Assembly: GCA_021788195.1 (NCBI GenBank)
Contig: JAJYKY010000003.1
Span: 1-37,771 of the forward strand
Length of the DNA stretch: 37,771 nucleotides
Direction of reading: 5' to 3'
DNA from: a bacterium
GTDB taxonomy: Bacteria > Patescibacteriota > Microgenomatia > JAMCZE01
Made by a program: the position numbers and the translations under genes. The notes beneath the pieces are model-generated. The model had not been told where the DNA came from. It was given only the letters and a program-made list of their open reading frames with translations, and did no database searches. This document shows, piece after piece, positions 8,592 through 16,373 of the stretch. Within the stretch, counting starts at the first letter, position 1. The number at the start of each line of letters is the position of its first letter.

Positions 8592-9283
8592 AATTTGTGT
8601 CCGTCCGGTTTATCGCTTATTATCCGGCCGTCTTTTAGGGTAATAATTCGCTCGGCATAAGCGGCAATGTCCGGTTCATGAGTAATCATGATAATAGTGT
8701 GGCCTTTTTTATGTAACTCTTCGAAAATCTTCATAATTTCTTCGGCCTGGACGGTCGAAATATTTCCCGTCGGTTCATCGGCTAAAATAATGGCCGGGTC
8801 CATAACCAAAGCCCGGGCGATTGCTACCCGCTGCATCTGGCCGCCGGAGAGCTGACTGGCGGTGTGGTCCAGCCGGTCGCCTAAACCTACCATTTGCAGA
8901 AATTTTGTGGCCCGGGCCACCCGCTCTTCTTTGGGAATCCCGGCATAGGTCATCGGCAGCATGACGTTTTTTAACGCGGACGTTCGGGGCAGAAGGTTAA
9001 AAGCCTGAAAGACAAAGCCGATTTTTTTGTTGCGGAGCTGCGCTAAATTGTCTTCCGACAGGTGACCGACAGTCACGCCGTCAACGCTGTAACTACCGGA
9101 TGTTGGTTTGTCCAGAGCGCCGATAATATGCATTAAGGTGGATTTACCGGAGCCGGATGGTCCCATAATGGCGACAAATTCTCCTTTTTTAATGGAGAAG
9201 GAAACGTCGGCTAAAGCCTGGGTCTTAACGGCCCCGCTTTCGTAGATTTTGGAAAGATGGGAGGCTTCAATAATTGCTGTCAT
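8582..9283 (-). CDS. ABC transporter ATP-binding protein (MacB/LolD type)
   Basis: Walker [10 protein letters not shown], signature [15 protein letters not shown], Walker [10 protein letters not shown]. Start at [12 protein letters not shown]. Confidence 0.95.
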   Translation of the reverse strand: MTAIIEASHLSKIYESGAVKTQALADVSFSIKKGEFVAIMGPSGSGKSTLMHIIGALDKPTSGSYSVDGVTVGHLSEDNLAQLRNKKIGFVFQAFNLLPRTSALKNVMLPMTYAGIPKEERVARATKFLQMVGLGDRLDHTASQLSGGQMQRVAIARALVMDPAIILADEPTGNISTVQAEEIMKIFEELHKKGHTIIMITHEPDIAAYAERIITLKDGRIISDKPDGHKLWK

Positions 9284-9296
9284 GGGAAAAGATGAA

Positions 9297-10553
9297 CTAT
9301 CCCCCTCGACCCCCGCGGAAAACCGCTCCGCCGCCCCCGCCACCGAACCTAAAGCCGCCGCCGAAGGGAGAGGTGCCCGTTGTTCCGGAGGCCGGGGTGG
9401 TTGCACCGATAACGACGGTTTGTCCTTCCGTCAGCCCGGAGATAATTTCCGTCTGAGTGTCGGAAGTCAGGCCGGTTTGGACAGGAACAGAAGTAATCGT
9501 GTTGCCGCTTTTTACCTGGACGGTTGTCTGCCCGCCCCGGGTCAAAACCGCAGCTGATGGGACCGAAAGAACGTTGTCTTTTGTCTGGGTAATAATTTCG
9601 GCGTTAACCGACATATTGGGCAGAACGCCCTCCGGCGAGGTGTCAAACTGAATTGTCACCGGGTAATTAGTCACCCCGGAGGTAACCACGCCGCTGCGGT
9701 TAATCCCGACGACGGTACCGGTAAAAGTCTTACCAGGCTGGGCATCCAAAGTCAGAGTAGCCTTCTGGCCTTCTTTGACTTTAGTGACATCCATTTCCGA
9801 AAGACTGAAAGTGGCTGTAGGTAAATTGTTAGTCACAATATTGCCGAGAGTTTGTGCCTGGGGAACATTGCTGCTGGAGACGGCGCTGGAAATAGCCATA
9901 CCCGGAGTTAAAACCAGATCCGAGACGGTTCCGGAAATCGGGGCGGTAATAATCGGCGAATCGGCCTGGTAGGAAAGCCAGGTAGAATTGACGGCGGCCT
10001 GGGCTTGGGCAATAACGTTGCTCTGGTCTTTGTAGTCAGCTTCGGCGGCCAACCAGGAATCGTTTTCTTCGATGTAAACCGGGTCGGAAGCGGGGAGATT
10101 GTGCAGGACCGCATCGTTCATGAATTTCTGATTGGTGGTAAAGAGAGTGTTTTGCAAAGTCCAAAGCTGGGTGTTGGCGTTAGTTAAGGAATTTTGGGCG
10201 GACAAATAGGAAGACCAGGCCGCGGCGGCCCGCTGAGCGCCGGTTTGGTCCAGGTTAATTTCCAAAATATTCTGTCCGGCGGAAACAGGATCGCCATTTT
10301 TGACAAAAACATTTTTAATCTGGCCGGAGGCCTGAGTGGTAATCGGCAGGCGGTTTGCAGAAGCCACCTGACCGGATTCGGAAACAGAAGAAACAATCGT
10401 GCCGCGTGTTACCGTGGCCGTCTGGTATTGGGTGGGGGATCCCTTAGGGCCGAAAAACCGGGCATAGGATAGATAACCGACGGCAAGAATCACGGCAATT
10501 AGGGCCAATTTGGCCCGGCGGGATCGTCTTTTAAACCAGGTGACAAAACTCAT
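9297..10553 (-). CDS. MacA/HlyD-like efflux adaptor with Gly/Arg-rich C-terminus
   Basis: N-terminal TM, GTIVSSVSESGQV...QASGQIKNVFVKNGDPVSAGQNILEI, coiled-coil hairpin, ITAPISGTVSDLVLTPGM; ends GGGFRFGGGGGGAVFRGGRGG. Confidence 0.9.
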   Translation of the reverse strand: MSFVTWFKRRSRRAKLALIAVILAVGYLSYARFFGPKGSPTQYQTATVTRGTIVSSVSESGQVASANRLPITTQASGQIKNVFVKNGDPVSAGQNILEINLDQTGAQRAAAAWSSYLSAQNSLTNANTQLWTLQNTLFTTNQKFMNDAVLHNLPASDPVYIEENDSWLAAEADYKDQSNVIAQAQAAVNSTWLSYQADSPIITAPISGTVSDLVLTPGMAISSAVSSSNVPQAQTLGNIVTNNLPTATFSLSEMDVTKVKEGQKATLTLDAQPGKTFTGTVVGINRSGVVTSGVTNYPVTIQFDTSPEGVLPNMSVNAEIITQTKDNVLSVPSAAVLTRGGQTTVQVKSGNTITSVPVQTGLTSDTQTEIISGLTEGQTVVIGATTPASGTTGTSPFGGGFRFGGGGGGAVFRGGRGG

Positions 10554-10579
10554 ATATTTATATATACCAGGCGAGTGTA

Positions 10580-10606
10580 ATTATATAGGCTGAAATTCTG
10601 CTGAAA
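10580..10606 (-). promoter_or_regulatory. MacA-gene promoter with TTTCAG-N5-TTTCAG direct-repeat box
   Basis: Minus strand: TTTCAG (10606-10601) CAGAA TTTCAG (10595-10590) CCTA TATAAT (10585-10580). Confidence 0.6.
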
Positions 10607-10619
10607 AGAGGCAGAATTT
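10593..10619 (-). other. 9-bp intercistronic hairpin between HK and MacA-like genes
   Basis: AAATTCTGC (10593-10601)/GCAGAATTT (10611-10619), 9-nt loop, overlapping the HK stop codon and the regulatory box. Confidence 0.6.
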
Positions 10620-11631
10620 ACTCCGGTTGGCTTTGCGGAAGCTCAACGGTAAAGATCGTACCGGCGCCCGGTCGGCTGTTGACGCCGATTGTCCCGTGAT
10701 GTAAATCGACGATTTTTTTGGCAATGGACAGCCCCAGCCCGAAACCCCCGGTCCCCGATTTAGCCCGGGCAGTGTCGGAACGGTAAAACCGGTCAAAAAT
10801 ATGGGGGAGGTCTTTGGGATCAATCCCCGGTCCCTGGTCGGCAATCTTCAAAATTATCCGGCCGTCGGTTTTTTGACAGTCGAGAGTGATTTGGCTTTTA
10901 GCCGGGCTGTACTTGACAGCGTTATCCAGAAGTGTCGTTGTCAGGTTAATCAGGGCGTACCGGTCGCCGGCCAGTTTAAAGTTTTCCGCGTTGTTTTCAA
11001 TCCGGATTTGTTTTTGCCGGGCCAGGGGTTCGATTTGCCGGACGGCTTCGTCGGCAATTTCGAGCAAAGTCAAGGAGGTGAATTTTATCGGCTGGGGTTT
11101 CTGGTACTGCGTCAACTTGAGAAGACCTTCGGAGAGCAGCTGTAATTTATTGACCTCTCCGAGACTGTCATTAATCAGTTTCCGGCTGTCACTAAGAGTC
11201 GGATGTTTATCCCGCAGATGAACTTCCAGGGCGCTTTTAAGGGAGGTTAAGGGGGTGCGCAGTTCGTGGGAAGCGTCGCTGATAAACCGGTTTTGCTCTT
11301 CCATCATTTCGGCAATCGGCTGCAAAGTCCGGCCGGCCAGAAAAAAACCGACGCCGCCGGAAAGGACCAGAATTCCACCGTTAATGACGATTAAAAATAA
11401 AGCCAGCCGGTATTCGGTTTCGGCCACCAGTTCCGGGTCAATGATGGTCGGCGGAGGAAGAGTGGGGTCGGCGTCGCGCAGACGTCTTTCAATGCGAAAC
11501 CTTTGGGAGAGGACAAATCTTTCCAGTTCCGATGTCTGAACTTCATAAATAACCACGCTGAAGGCGGCGCTTATCAGCATAATAAGTAATAAGTACCAGG
11601 CAGTCAGCTTCAGCCGGGCGGAGTTAAACAT
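10618..11631 (-). CDS. Sensor histidine kinase (two TM segments, HisKA/HATPase)
   Basis: FISDASHELRTPLTSLKSALE; IADQGPGIDPKDLPHIFDRFYRSD; GTGGFGLGLSIAKKIV. Start at MFNSARLKLT. Confidence 0.93.
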   Translation of the reverse strand: MFNSARLKLTAWYLLLIMLISAAFSVVIYEVQTSELERFVLSQRFRIERRLRDADPTLPPPTIIDPELVAETEYRLALFLIVINGGILVLSGGVGFFLAGRTLQPIAEMMEEQNRFISDASHELRTPLTSLKSALEVHLRDKHPTLSDSRKLINDSLGEVNKLQLLSEGLLKLTQYQKPQPIKFTSLTLLEIADEAVRQIEPLARQKQIRIENNAENFKLAGDRYALINLTTTLLDNAVKYSPAKSQITLDCQKTDGRIILKIADQGPGIDPKDLPHIFDRFYRSDTARAKSGTGGFGLGLSIAKKIVDLHHGTIGVNSRPGAGTIFTVELPQSQPE

Positions 11632-12310
11632 GAGTGTTTTCGCCGATTTTATAGCCGAAACCCCGGACGGTGGCAATCAGCGATTTCTGGTTCGGGAAAG
11701 GCAGGTCAATTTTTTGGCGGAGATTGCGGATATAAACCTCAACAGTATTCGGAAGGATGTCGGCATCATAGTTCCAGACGTGGCCAATAATCTGCTCTTT
11801 AGTGAGAATCTTCCCGGCGTGGCGCATCAGGTATTCAAGAAGGGAAAATTCTTTGCTGGACAGATTAATGTTTTGCCGGGCGCGTTCGACCTGGTAAGTT
11901 TTGGTGTCTAAAGTCAGATCGTTAACTGTCAGGACAGAATCAATCGCGGTTTTCGGCCGGCGGGAAAGGGCCCGGATCCGGGCCAGAAATTCTTCAAAAG
12001 AGAACGGTTTGGTCAGGTAATCGTCGGCTCCCGAATCCAGTCCTTGGACTTTGTCCGACGTTTGTCCCCGGGCAGTCAGAATTAGAATCGGCGTGTGGAT
12101 ACCTTTTTTCCGCAGTTCCCGGCAGATCGACAGCCCGTCCATTCCCGGCAGCATCAGGTCTAAAATTAAAAGGTCGTAATCTTCGGTGGAAGCTAAGTCA
12201 AAGCCGGCATCACCGGAATAAGCCACATCGACGGCGTAACGCTCCTGTTCCAGGCCTTTTTTGATGGAGTTGGCGATTAGGTGCTCATCTTCGACGACCA
12301 GAATTCTCAT
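11624..12310 (-). CDS. OmpR/PhoB-family response regulator
   Basis: MRILVVEDEHLIA...LLILDLMLPGMDG...DYLTKPFSFEEFLARIRAL plus C-terminal wHTH (KEFSLLEYLMRHAGKILTKEQI...VRGFGYKIGE). Confidence 0.95.
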   Translation of the reverse strand: MRILVVEDEHLIANSIKKGLEQERYAVDVAYSGDAGFDLASTEDYDLLILDLMLPGMDGLSICRELRKKGIHTPILILTARGQTSDKVQGLDSGADDYLTKPFSFEEFLARIRALSRRPKTAIDSVLTVNDLTLDTKTYQVERARQNINLSSKEFSLLEYLMRHAGKILTKEQIIGHVWNYDADILPNTVEVYIRNLRQKIDLPFPNQKSLIATVRGFGYKIGENTHV

Positions 12311-12322
12311 ATCTTGTTGCCA

Positions 12323-12365
12323 ATTATACCCCAATATAGGGAAGTTCCCTGAAAGTAAGCTGAAA
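12323..12365 (-). promoter_or_regulatory. Response-regulator promoter with TTTCAG-N5-TTTCAG box
   Basis: Minus strand: TTTCAG (12365-12360) CTTAC TTTCAG (12354-12349), 20 nt, TATAAT (12328-12323), 12 nt to ATG. Confidence 0.6.
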
Positions 12366-12432
12366 AAGCGGCTGGCCGATTTGATACCGGTCTCACAAGA
12401 TTTTTCCGCATTCTTCCCCATAGAATAGGAAA

Positions 12433-12750
12433 ATGGCCGGCATAATTTTACTGTTGTTGATAATTCTCTGGATCTTAGGCTATCTTTCCGTTCCCGGCTT
12501 AACCGTGCCCCGGTTTCCTCTGTTTTATCTTGGCGTTCATCCGGTGACTTTGTGGGATATTCTGGTCTTTATTTTAATTCTCTGGATTGCCGGTATTGCT
12601 CCCAGCCCGTTTCGGGAAATTTTTTGGGCGGCGGTCGTCTTGTGGCTTCTGACTGTTGTGGGGATTTTGGTGATCACCGGGTTCCAGACACTTTTGGTAT
12701 TGGCAGTAATCATCGGGGTGGCAATGTCGCTTCTTCACGGCAGTTTGTGA
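12433..12750 (+). CDS. Small hydrophobic membrane protein, unknown function
   Basis: 105 aa, about 4 hydrophobic segments; TAGAAT exactly 6 nt before ATG. Confidence 0.65.
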   Translation: MAGIILLLLIILWILGYLSVPGLTVPRFPLFYLGVHPVTLWDILVFILILWIAGIAPSPFREIFWAAVVLWLLTVVGILVITGFQTLLVLAVIIGVAMSLLHGSL

Positions 12751-12762
12751 TATACTCCGCCC

Positions 12763-12969
12763 ATGGCAAAAAACGAAAGAGAAATATTTATAGCGCCTTG
12801 TCCGGACAAAGACGGGCGGGTGTTTACTCTCGACCTTGATACCAAGGAAGGCATTTGTCTTTGCCCGGCCAATCCGGCCGGCTGTCTAGTTGACGGCCGA
12901 AACCACCTGTTAGAACCCCAAACTCTCTTGGGCCCGGTGGCTACCTCTGCAGACGGCGCAACCGCCTAA
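12763..12969 (+). CDS. Small Cys-rich protein, unknown (APCPDKDGRVFTLDLDTKEGICLCPANPAGC)
   Basis: 68 aa with four clustered Cys; extended -10 TGATATACT exactly 6 nt before ATG. Confidence 0.6.
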   Translation: MAKNEREIFIAPCPDKDGRVFTLDLDTKEGICLCPANPAGCLVDGRNHLLEPQTLLGPVATSADGATA

Positions 12970-12985
12970 TCACTTTAACCATATT

Positions 12986-13057
12986 GATCTCTTTTGTCCG
13001 ACCCGGAGAAACCCGGGACGGTTCTAACCCAATCGGGGTGCGTTAAGAGATCTTTTT
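12986..13057 (+). ncRNA. Candidate multibranched structured RNA / complex terminator
   Basis: Closing stem GATCTCTT (12986-12993)/AAGAGATC (13045-13052) followed by T5, enclosing a CCG-a-CCCGG/CCGGG-a-CGG hairpin and a CCC-AATC-GGG hairpin. Confidence 0.45.
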
Positions 13058-13216
13058 GCCAAAAGCCTTCGTCCGTAATTCCGTCCGGCCCGGATAAATC
13101 CCCAGAGAGTAGCCCAGAAGCCCCAAGCCACTGATTCTTAGGTTTTCTGCCATCATTCGCTTAGAGAAATAATTTTAAAGAGACGGTATGGGATTTGTAA
13201 GGGGAACCTTTTCGGC

Positions 13217-13244
13217 TTGCATGCGGGGAAGGCGGCTTTATAAT
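13217..13244 (+). promoter_or_regulatory. Promoter for the PAS histidine kinase gene
   Basis: TTGCAT (13217-13222), 16 nt, TATAAT (13239-13244). Confidence 0.5.
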
Positions 13245-13272
13245 CGTTAGTATTCGCAACAATAATAAATAT

Positions 13273-14658
13273 ATGCCCACGATGAAATTTCCCTGGCAGC
13301 GGATTTATGGTTACGGTTTTGCAGTTTTAGTCAGCCTGATGGTTTTAGTTGTCAAGTACCTTTTAGGTCTGACCTTTGAAGCTCCCTATTTGCTGCTTTT
13401 TGTGGCCGTCGTTATCAGCGCGCTTTACGGTGGTTTGGGGCCGAGTTTACTGGCTACCTTTTTGACGGCAGCCTTGGTCAACATTTATTTTATTTTCCCT
13501 ACCGGTGAACTGATAGTAGACCGGAAGGTGGACATTCAACTGGTGACCTACATCGCCCAGGGGCTTCTGGTCAGTCTGATTGTGGAGTGGCACAGACGGT
13601 CGGACAGAAAAAACCGGCTGGCGGAAAAACAATTGTCGTATCTCGGAGCCATCGTCGAGTCCGCCGAAGAGGCAATCTTCAGCAAAGACCTTAACGGAAT
13701 CGTCACCAGTTGGAACAAGGGAGCAGAACACCTCTATGGTTTTAAAGCAATGGAAATTGTTGGAAAATGTATTAAGGTAACGGTACCGGAGGAAAAAATT
13801 GCCGAGTGGGAGGCGATGATGGCCTGTCTGCGACGGGGGCAAAGAACGGATACTCTTGAAACCATCCGGCGCAAGAAAAACGGCGATCTTATTAATGTTT
13901 CGCTGACGGTTTCTCTGATCAAAAATTCCCAAGGGAAAACCTTAGGCATATCCAGCATTGCCCGGAACATCACCCGGCGGGTGGAACTGGAAAAAAGGCG
14001 GGACGAGTTTCTCGGTCTGGCCAGCCACGAACTGAAAACTCCGATTACGACGATCAAAGCTTACAACCAGGCTTTGCAGAATTTTCCGGAGGTCAGAAAC
14101 AGCCAGGCGGCCCTGATTTTAAAAAAGGCAGAAGGCCAGATTGACCGGCTGACACGGCTGATTACCGAACTCTTAAATGTCTCCCGGATCGAAGAAGGCA
14201 AGTTGGAACTGGTCCCGTCGAAGTTTGATTTCGACAATCTGGTCCGGACGACAGTGGAGGATATTCAGGTTACTACGGCTCAACATAAGATTGTTCTTAG
14301 CGGTCGGACAGGGGAAACCTTGCTGGCCGACAGGGAAAGAATCCAGGAAGTTCTGGTTAACCTCCTGACTAACGCGATAAAGTATTCGCCTTACGGCAAA
14401 AATGTCCGGGTTAACCTTTCGGCTGCTGACCACCACGTGCAGGTAAATATCCGGGATTACGGGATTGGAATTTCGCAGGGTGACCAGAAAAAAGTTTTTG
14501 AGAAATATTACCGCGCGCAAAGCAACAACAATCCTTATCCCGGGTTGGGAATAGGCCTGTATTTAGCCAGGGATATAATTAACCGACACGGCGGAAAAAT
14601 CGGAGTGAAAAGCCGGAAAGGCCTGGGGTCAAATTTTTATTTTAGTTTGCCGATTTGA
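13273..14658 (+). CDS. DUF4118 (KdpD-like)-PAS-HisKA-HATPase histidine kinase
   Basis: Four TM with ALYGGLGPSLLATFLTA; PAS (AIFSKDLNGIVTSWNKGAEHLYGF); FLGLASHELKTPITTIKAY; GLGIGLYLARDI. Confidence 0.92.
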   Translation: MPTMKFPWQRIYGYGFAVLVSLMVLVVKYLLGLTFEAPYLLLFVAVVISALYGGLGPSLLATFLTAALVNIYFIFPTGELIVDRKVDIQLVTYIAQGLLVSLIVEWHRRSDRKNRLAEKQLSYLGAIVESAEEAIFSKDLNGIVTSWNKGAEHLYGFKAMEIVGKCIKVTVPEEKIAEWEAMMACLRRGQRTDTLETIRRKKNGDLINVSLTVSLIKNSQGKTLGISSIARNITRRVELEKRRDEFLGLASHELKTPITTIKAYNQALQNFPEVRNSQAALILKKAEGQIDRLTRLITELLNVSRIEEGKLELVPSKFDFDNLVRTTVEDIQVTTAQHKIVLSGRTGETLLADRERIQEVLVNLLTNAIKYSPYGKNVRVNLSAADHHVQVNIRDYGIGISQGDQKKVFEKYYRAQSNNNPYPGLGIGLYLARDIINRHGGKIGVKSRKGLGSNFYFSLPI

Positions 14659-15041
14659 TTAAACCAAAGATCCTGATTATTGACGATGATCACAGTATTC
14701 TGGAGGTGCTGCGGTTTATTCTGGAGCCGGAAGGTTACGACGTGGAGACAACCCCTGATGCCAAAAGACTTTTTGCCCGGAAAGACCACTTTCCGAATTT
14801 AATTCTTCTGGACCTGTCACTTTTAGGTGAAAGCGGGGGAAACATTTGCCGGAAATTGAAACAGAATCCGAAGACAAAGAAAATTCCTGTCGTTTTACTC
14901 TCTGCTCACTCACCGGAACATTTAAAAGAAGAGGCTAGATCAGCGAAAGCGGACGCCTTTCTGCCTAAACCATTTGACATTGAAATCTTAAAGGCTGTCG
15001 TTAAAAAATATTACCAGCCTCCGGTGCTGCCCGGTTCTTAA
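14655..15041 (+). CDS. Stand-alone receiver-domain response regulator
   Basis: ILIIDDDHSILEVLRFIL...LILLDLSLLGESG...VVLLSAHS...DAFLPKPFDIE; no output domain; overlaps the HK stop codon (TTG start). Confidence 0.9.
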   Translation: MIKPKILIIDDDHSILEVLRFILEPEGYDVETTPDAKRLFARKDHFPNLILLDLSLLGESGGNICRKLKQNPKTKKIPVVLLSAHSPEHLKEEARSAKADAFLPKPFDIEILKAVVKKYYQPPVLPGS

Positions 15042-15073
15042 ACCGGATTTGCCGTCTTCTTACAATTCATTAA

Positions 15074-15101
15074 TTGATTTCACAAGCCCCCAACTTAGAT
15101 T
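15074..15101 (+). promoter_or_regulatory. Leaderless-type promoter for ORF 15108
   Basis: TTGATT (15074-15079), 16 nt, TAGATT (15096-15101), 6 nt, ATG. Confidence 0.6.
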
Positions 15102-15107
15102 ATCCGT

Positions 15108-15575
15108 ATGACAACATTCGGAACAAACCTCGTTCTTTTAATGCTCGCTCTCACTTTAGCCGCGACCGTAGCTTTGGTAAAAAATTTTCCTGCAGCAAAA
15201 ATTATCCGGCCCCAAATTGTCAGCCCGGTTGAAGTTTACAAGTTTAATCATCAAGATCCCTCGCCGGCACCCTCTAAACCCTCCGGTCCTGCCCCCGATT
15301 CCTCTTCTGATTTCCAGTACCCCGGCAGCCGCGTGGTGGAAAAAAGTGCCGGTTCCACCTCGTACGAAAGCCCGGACGACCCCCAGACAATCACCAACTG
15401 GTACCGCCGCAAAATAGAAAGTTTGGGGATGCCGGCCACCTCGTTTATTCAAACCAACACGAACGGCAATATTCTTAACAAACTAATAGGCGCTAAAGGA
15501 AGCAGTCAGTGGAGTGTGGAAATCACTAAAACCAGCGGGGATCCGGTTGCCAGGATCCGGGTGGTTTCTTCTTAA
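15108..15575 (+). CDS. Secreted/anchored hypothetical protein
   Basis: N-terminal TM, Pro/Ser linker, YPGSRVVEKSAGSTSYESPDDPQTITNWYRRKIESLGM globular domain. Confidence 0.65.
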   Translation: MTTFGTNLVLLMLALTLAATVALVKNFPAAKIIRPQIVSPVEVYKFNHQDPSPAPSKPSGPAPDSSSDFQYPGSRVVEKSAGSTSYESPDDPQTITNWYRRKIESLGMPATSFIQTNTNGNILNKLIGAKGSSQWSVEITKTSGDPVARIRVVSS

Positions 15576-15585
15576 AACTTAAAAT

Positions 15586-16143
15586 ATGAAGCGGAAGCTT
15601 CCGATAGGCTTACTTGTTCTACCCCTTGCGGCGGCGGGCCTGGCGGCCGGATGGTATTTTCGCCCCTTCGGCCGGGTCAATAAAACCGTTGCCTCTCCGG
15701 TCTTAACTTCCGCTCCCGACCCCGGACTTCTTAAAAAAACCCTGATTAACCGCTGGTTTACTTTTCCGATGCGGGACAATAGCGGTTCGGAAGTTACCCA
15801 AATTTCCTACGGGGTGGACTCGGCGGAACTGCGTAACGAAATAATTTTAAACGGCCAGACAGCTACGGCTGCTCCCGGGCGGGTCTTTCTTATTTTTAAT
15901 ATCCGGCTGCGCAACGACTCCAGCCAACCGGTACAGTTGGCTACCGGCGACTACGTTCGGTTAAACACGAATAATGGCCAGGACTGGCTGGCGCCGGAAA
16001 TTAATAACGATCCGGTTATTGTCCAGGCGATTTCGACCAAACTTACCAGGTTAGGTTTTCCGATTAACCAAACCGCGACTGACTTTAAACTGCAGGTCGG
16101 AGAAATCAAGGGCGACAAAACCACTTTTGAGGTAAATTTTTGA
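15586..16143 (+). CDS. DUF4352-like secreted/anchored protein
   Basis: N-terminal TM; FLIFNIRLRNDSSQPVQLATGDYVRLNTNNG...GEIKGDKTTFEVNF. Confidence 0.65.
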   Translation: MKRKLPIGLLVLPLAAAGLAAGWYFRPFGRVNKTVASPVLTSAPDPGLLKKTLINRWFTFPMRDNSGSEVTQISYGVDSAELRNEIILNGQTATAAPGRVFLIFNIRLRNDSSQPVQLATGDYVRLNTNNGQDWLAPEINNDPVIVQAISTKLTRLGFPINQTATDFKLQVGEIKGDKTTFEVNF

Positions 16144-16151
16144 CCGGGGCC

Positions 16152-16202
16152 TTCTTTAAAGAATCCTACAGGCTTATACCTATAATTCTTCGTGTAAGAA
16201 TT
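16152..16202. repeat. Inverted repeats upstream of the repeat-protein gene
   Basis: Perfect 12-bp palindrome TTCTTTAAAGAA (16152-16163); AATTCTT-CGTGT-AAGAATT (16184-16202). Confidence 0.5.
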
Positions 16203-16373
16203 GTCCCTTAAAAAATTACATTAGCCCTTGCTTTCCTTCCGCAGATTGTTTTCCTGTTACTTACCTCTTACATTTCTTTCATCTGCCTCTCACTACCGGT
16301 CTTTAATGTATTTTGTGAAGTGCTCTTCCGATTTTTGGAAGAAGTTTAAAAGGGAGGGGGGTGAAATAAGATA

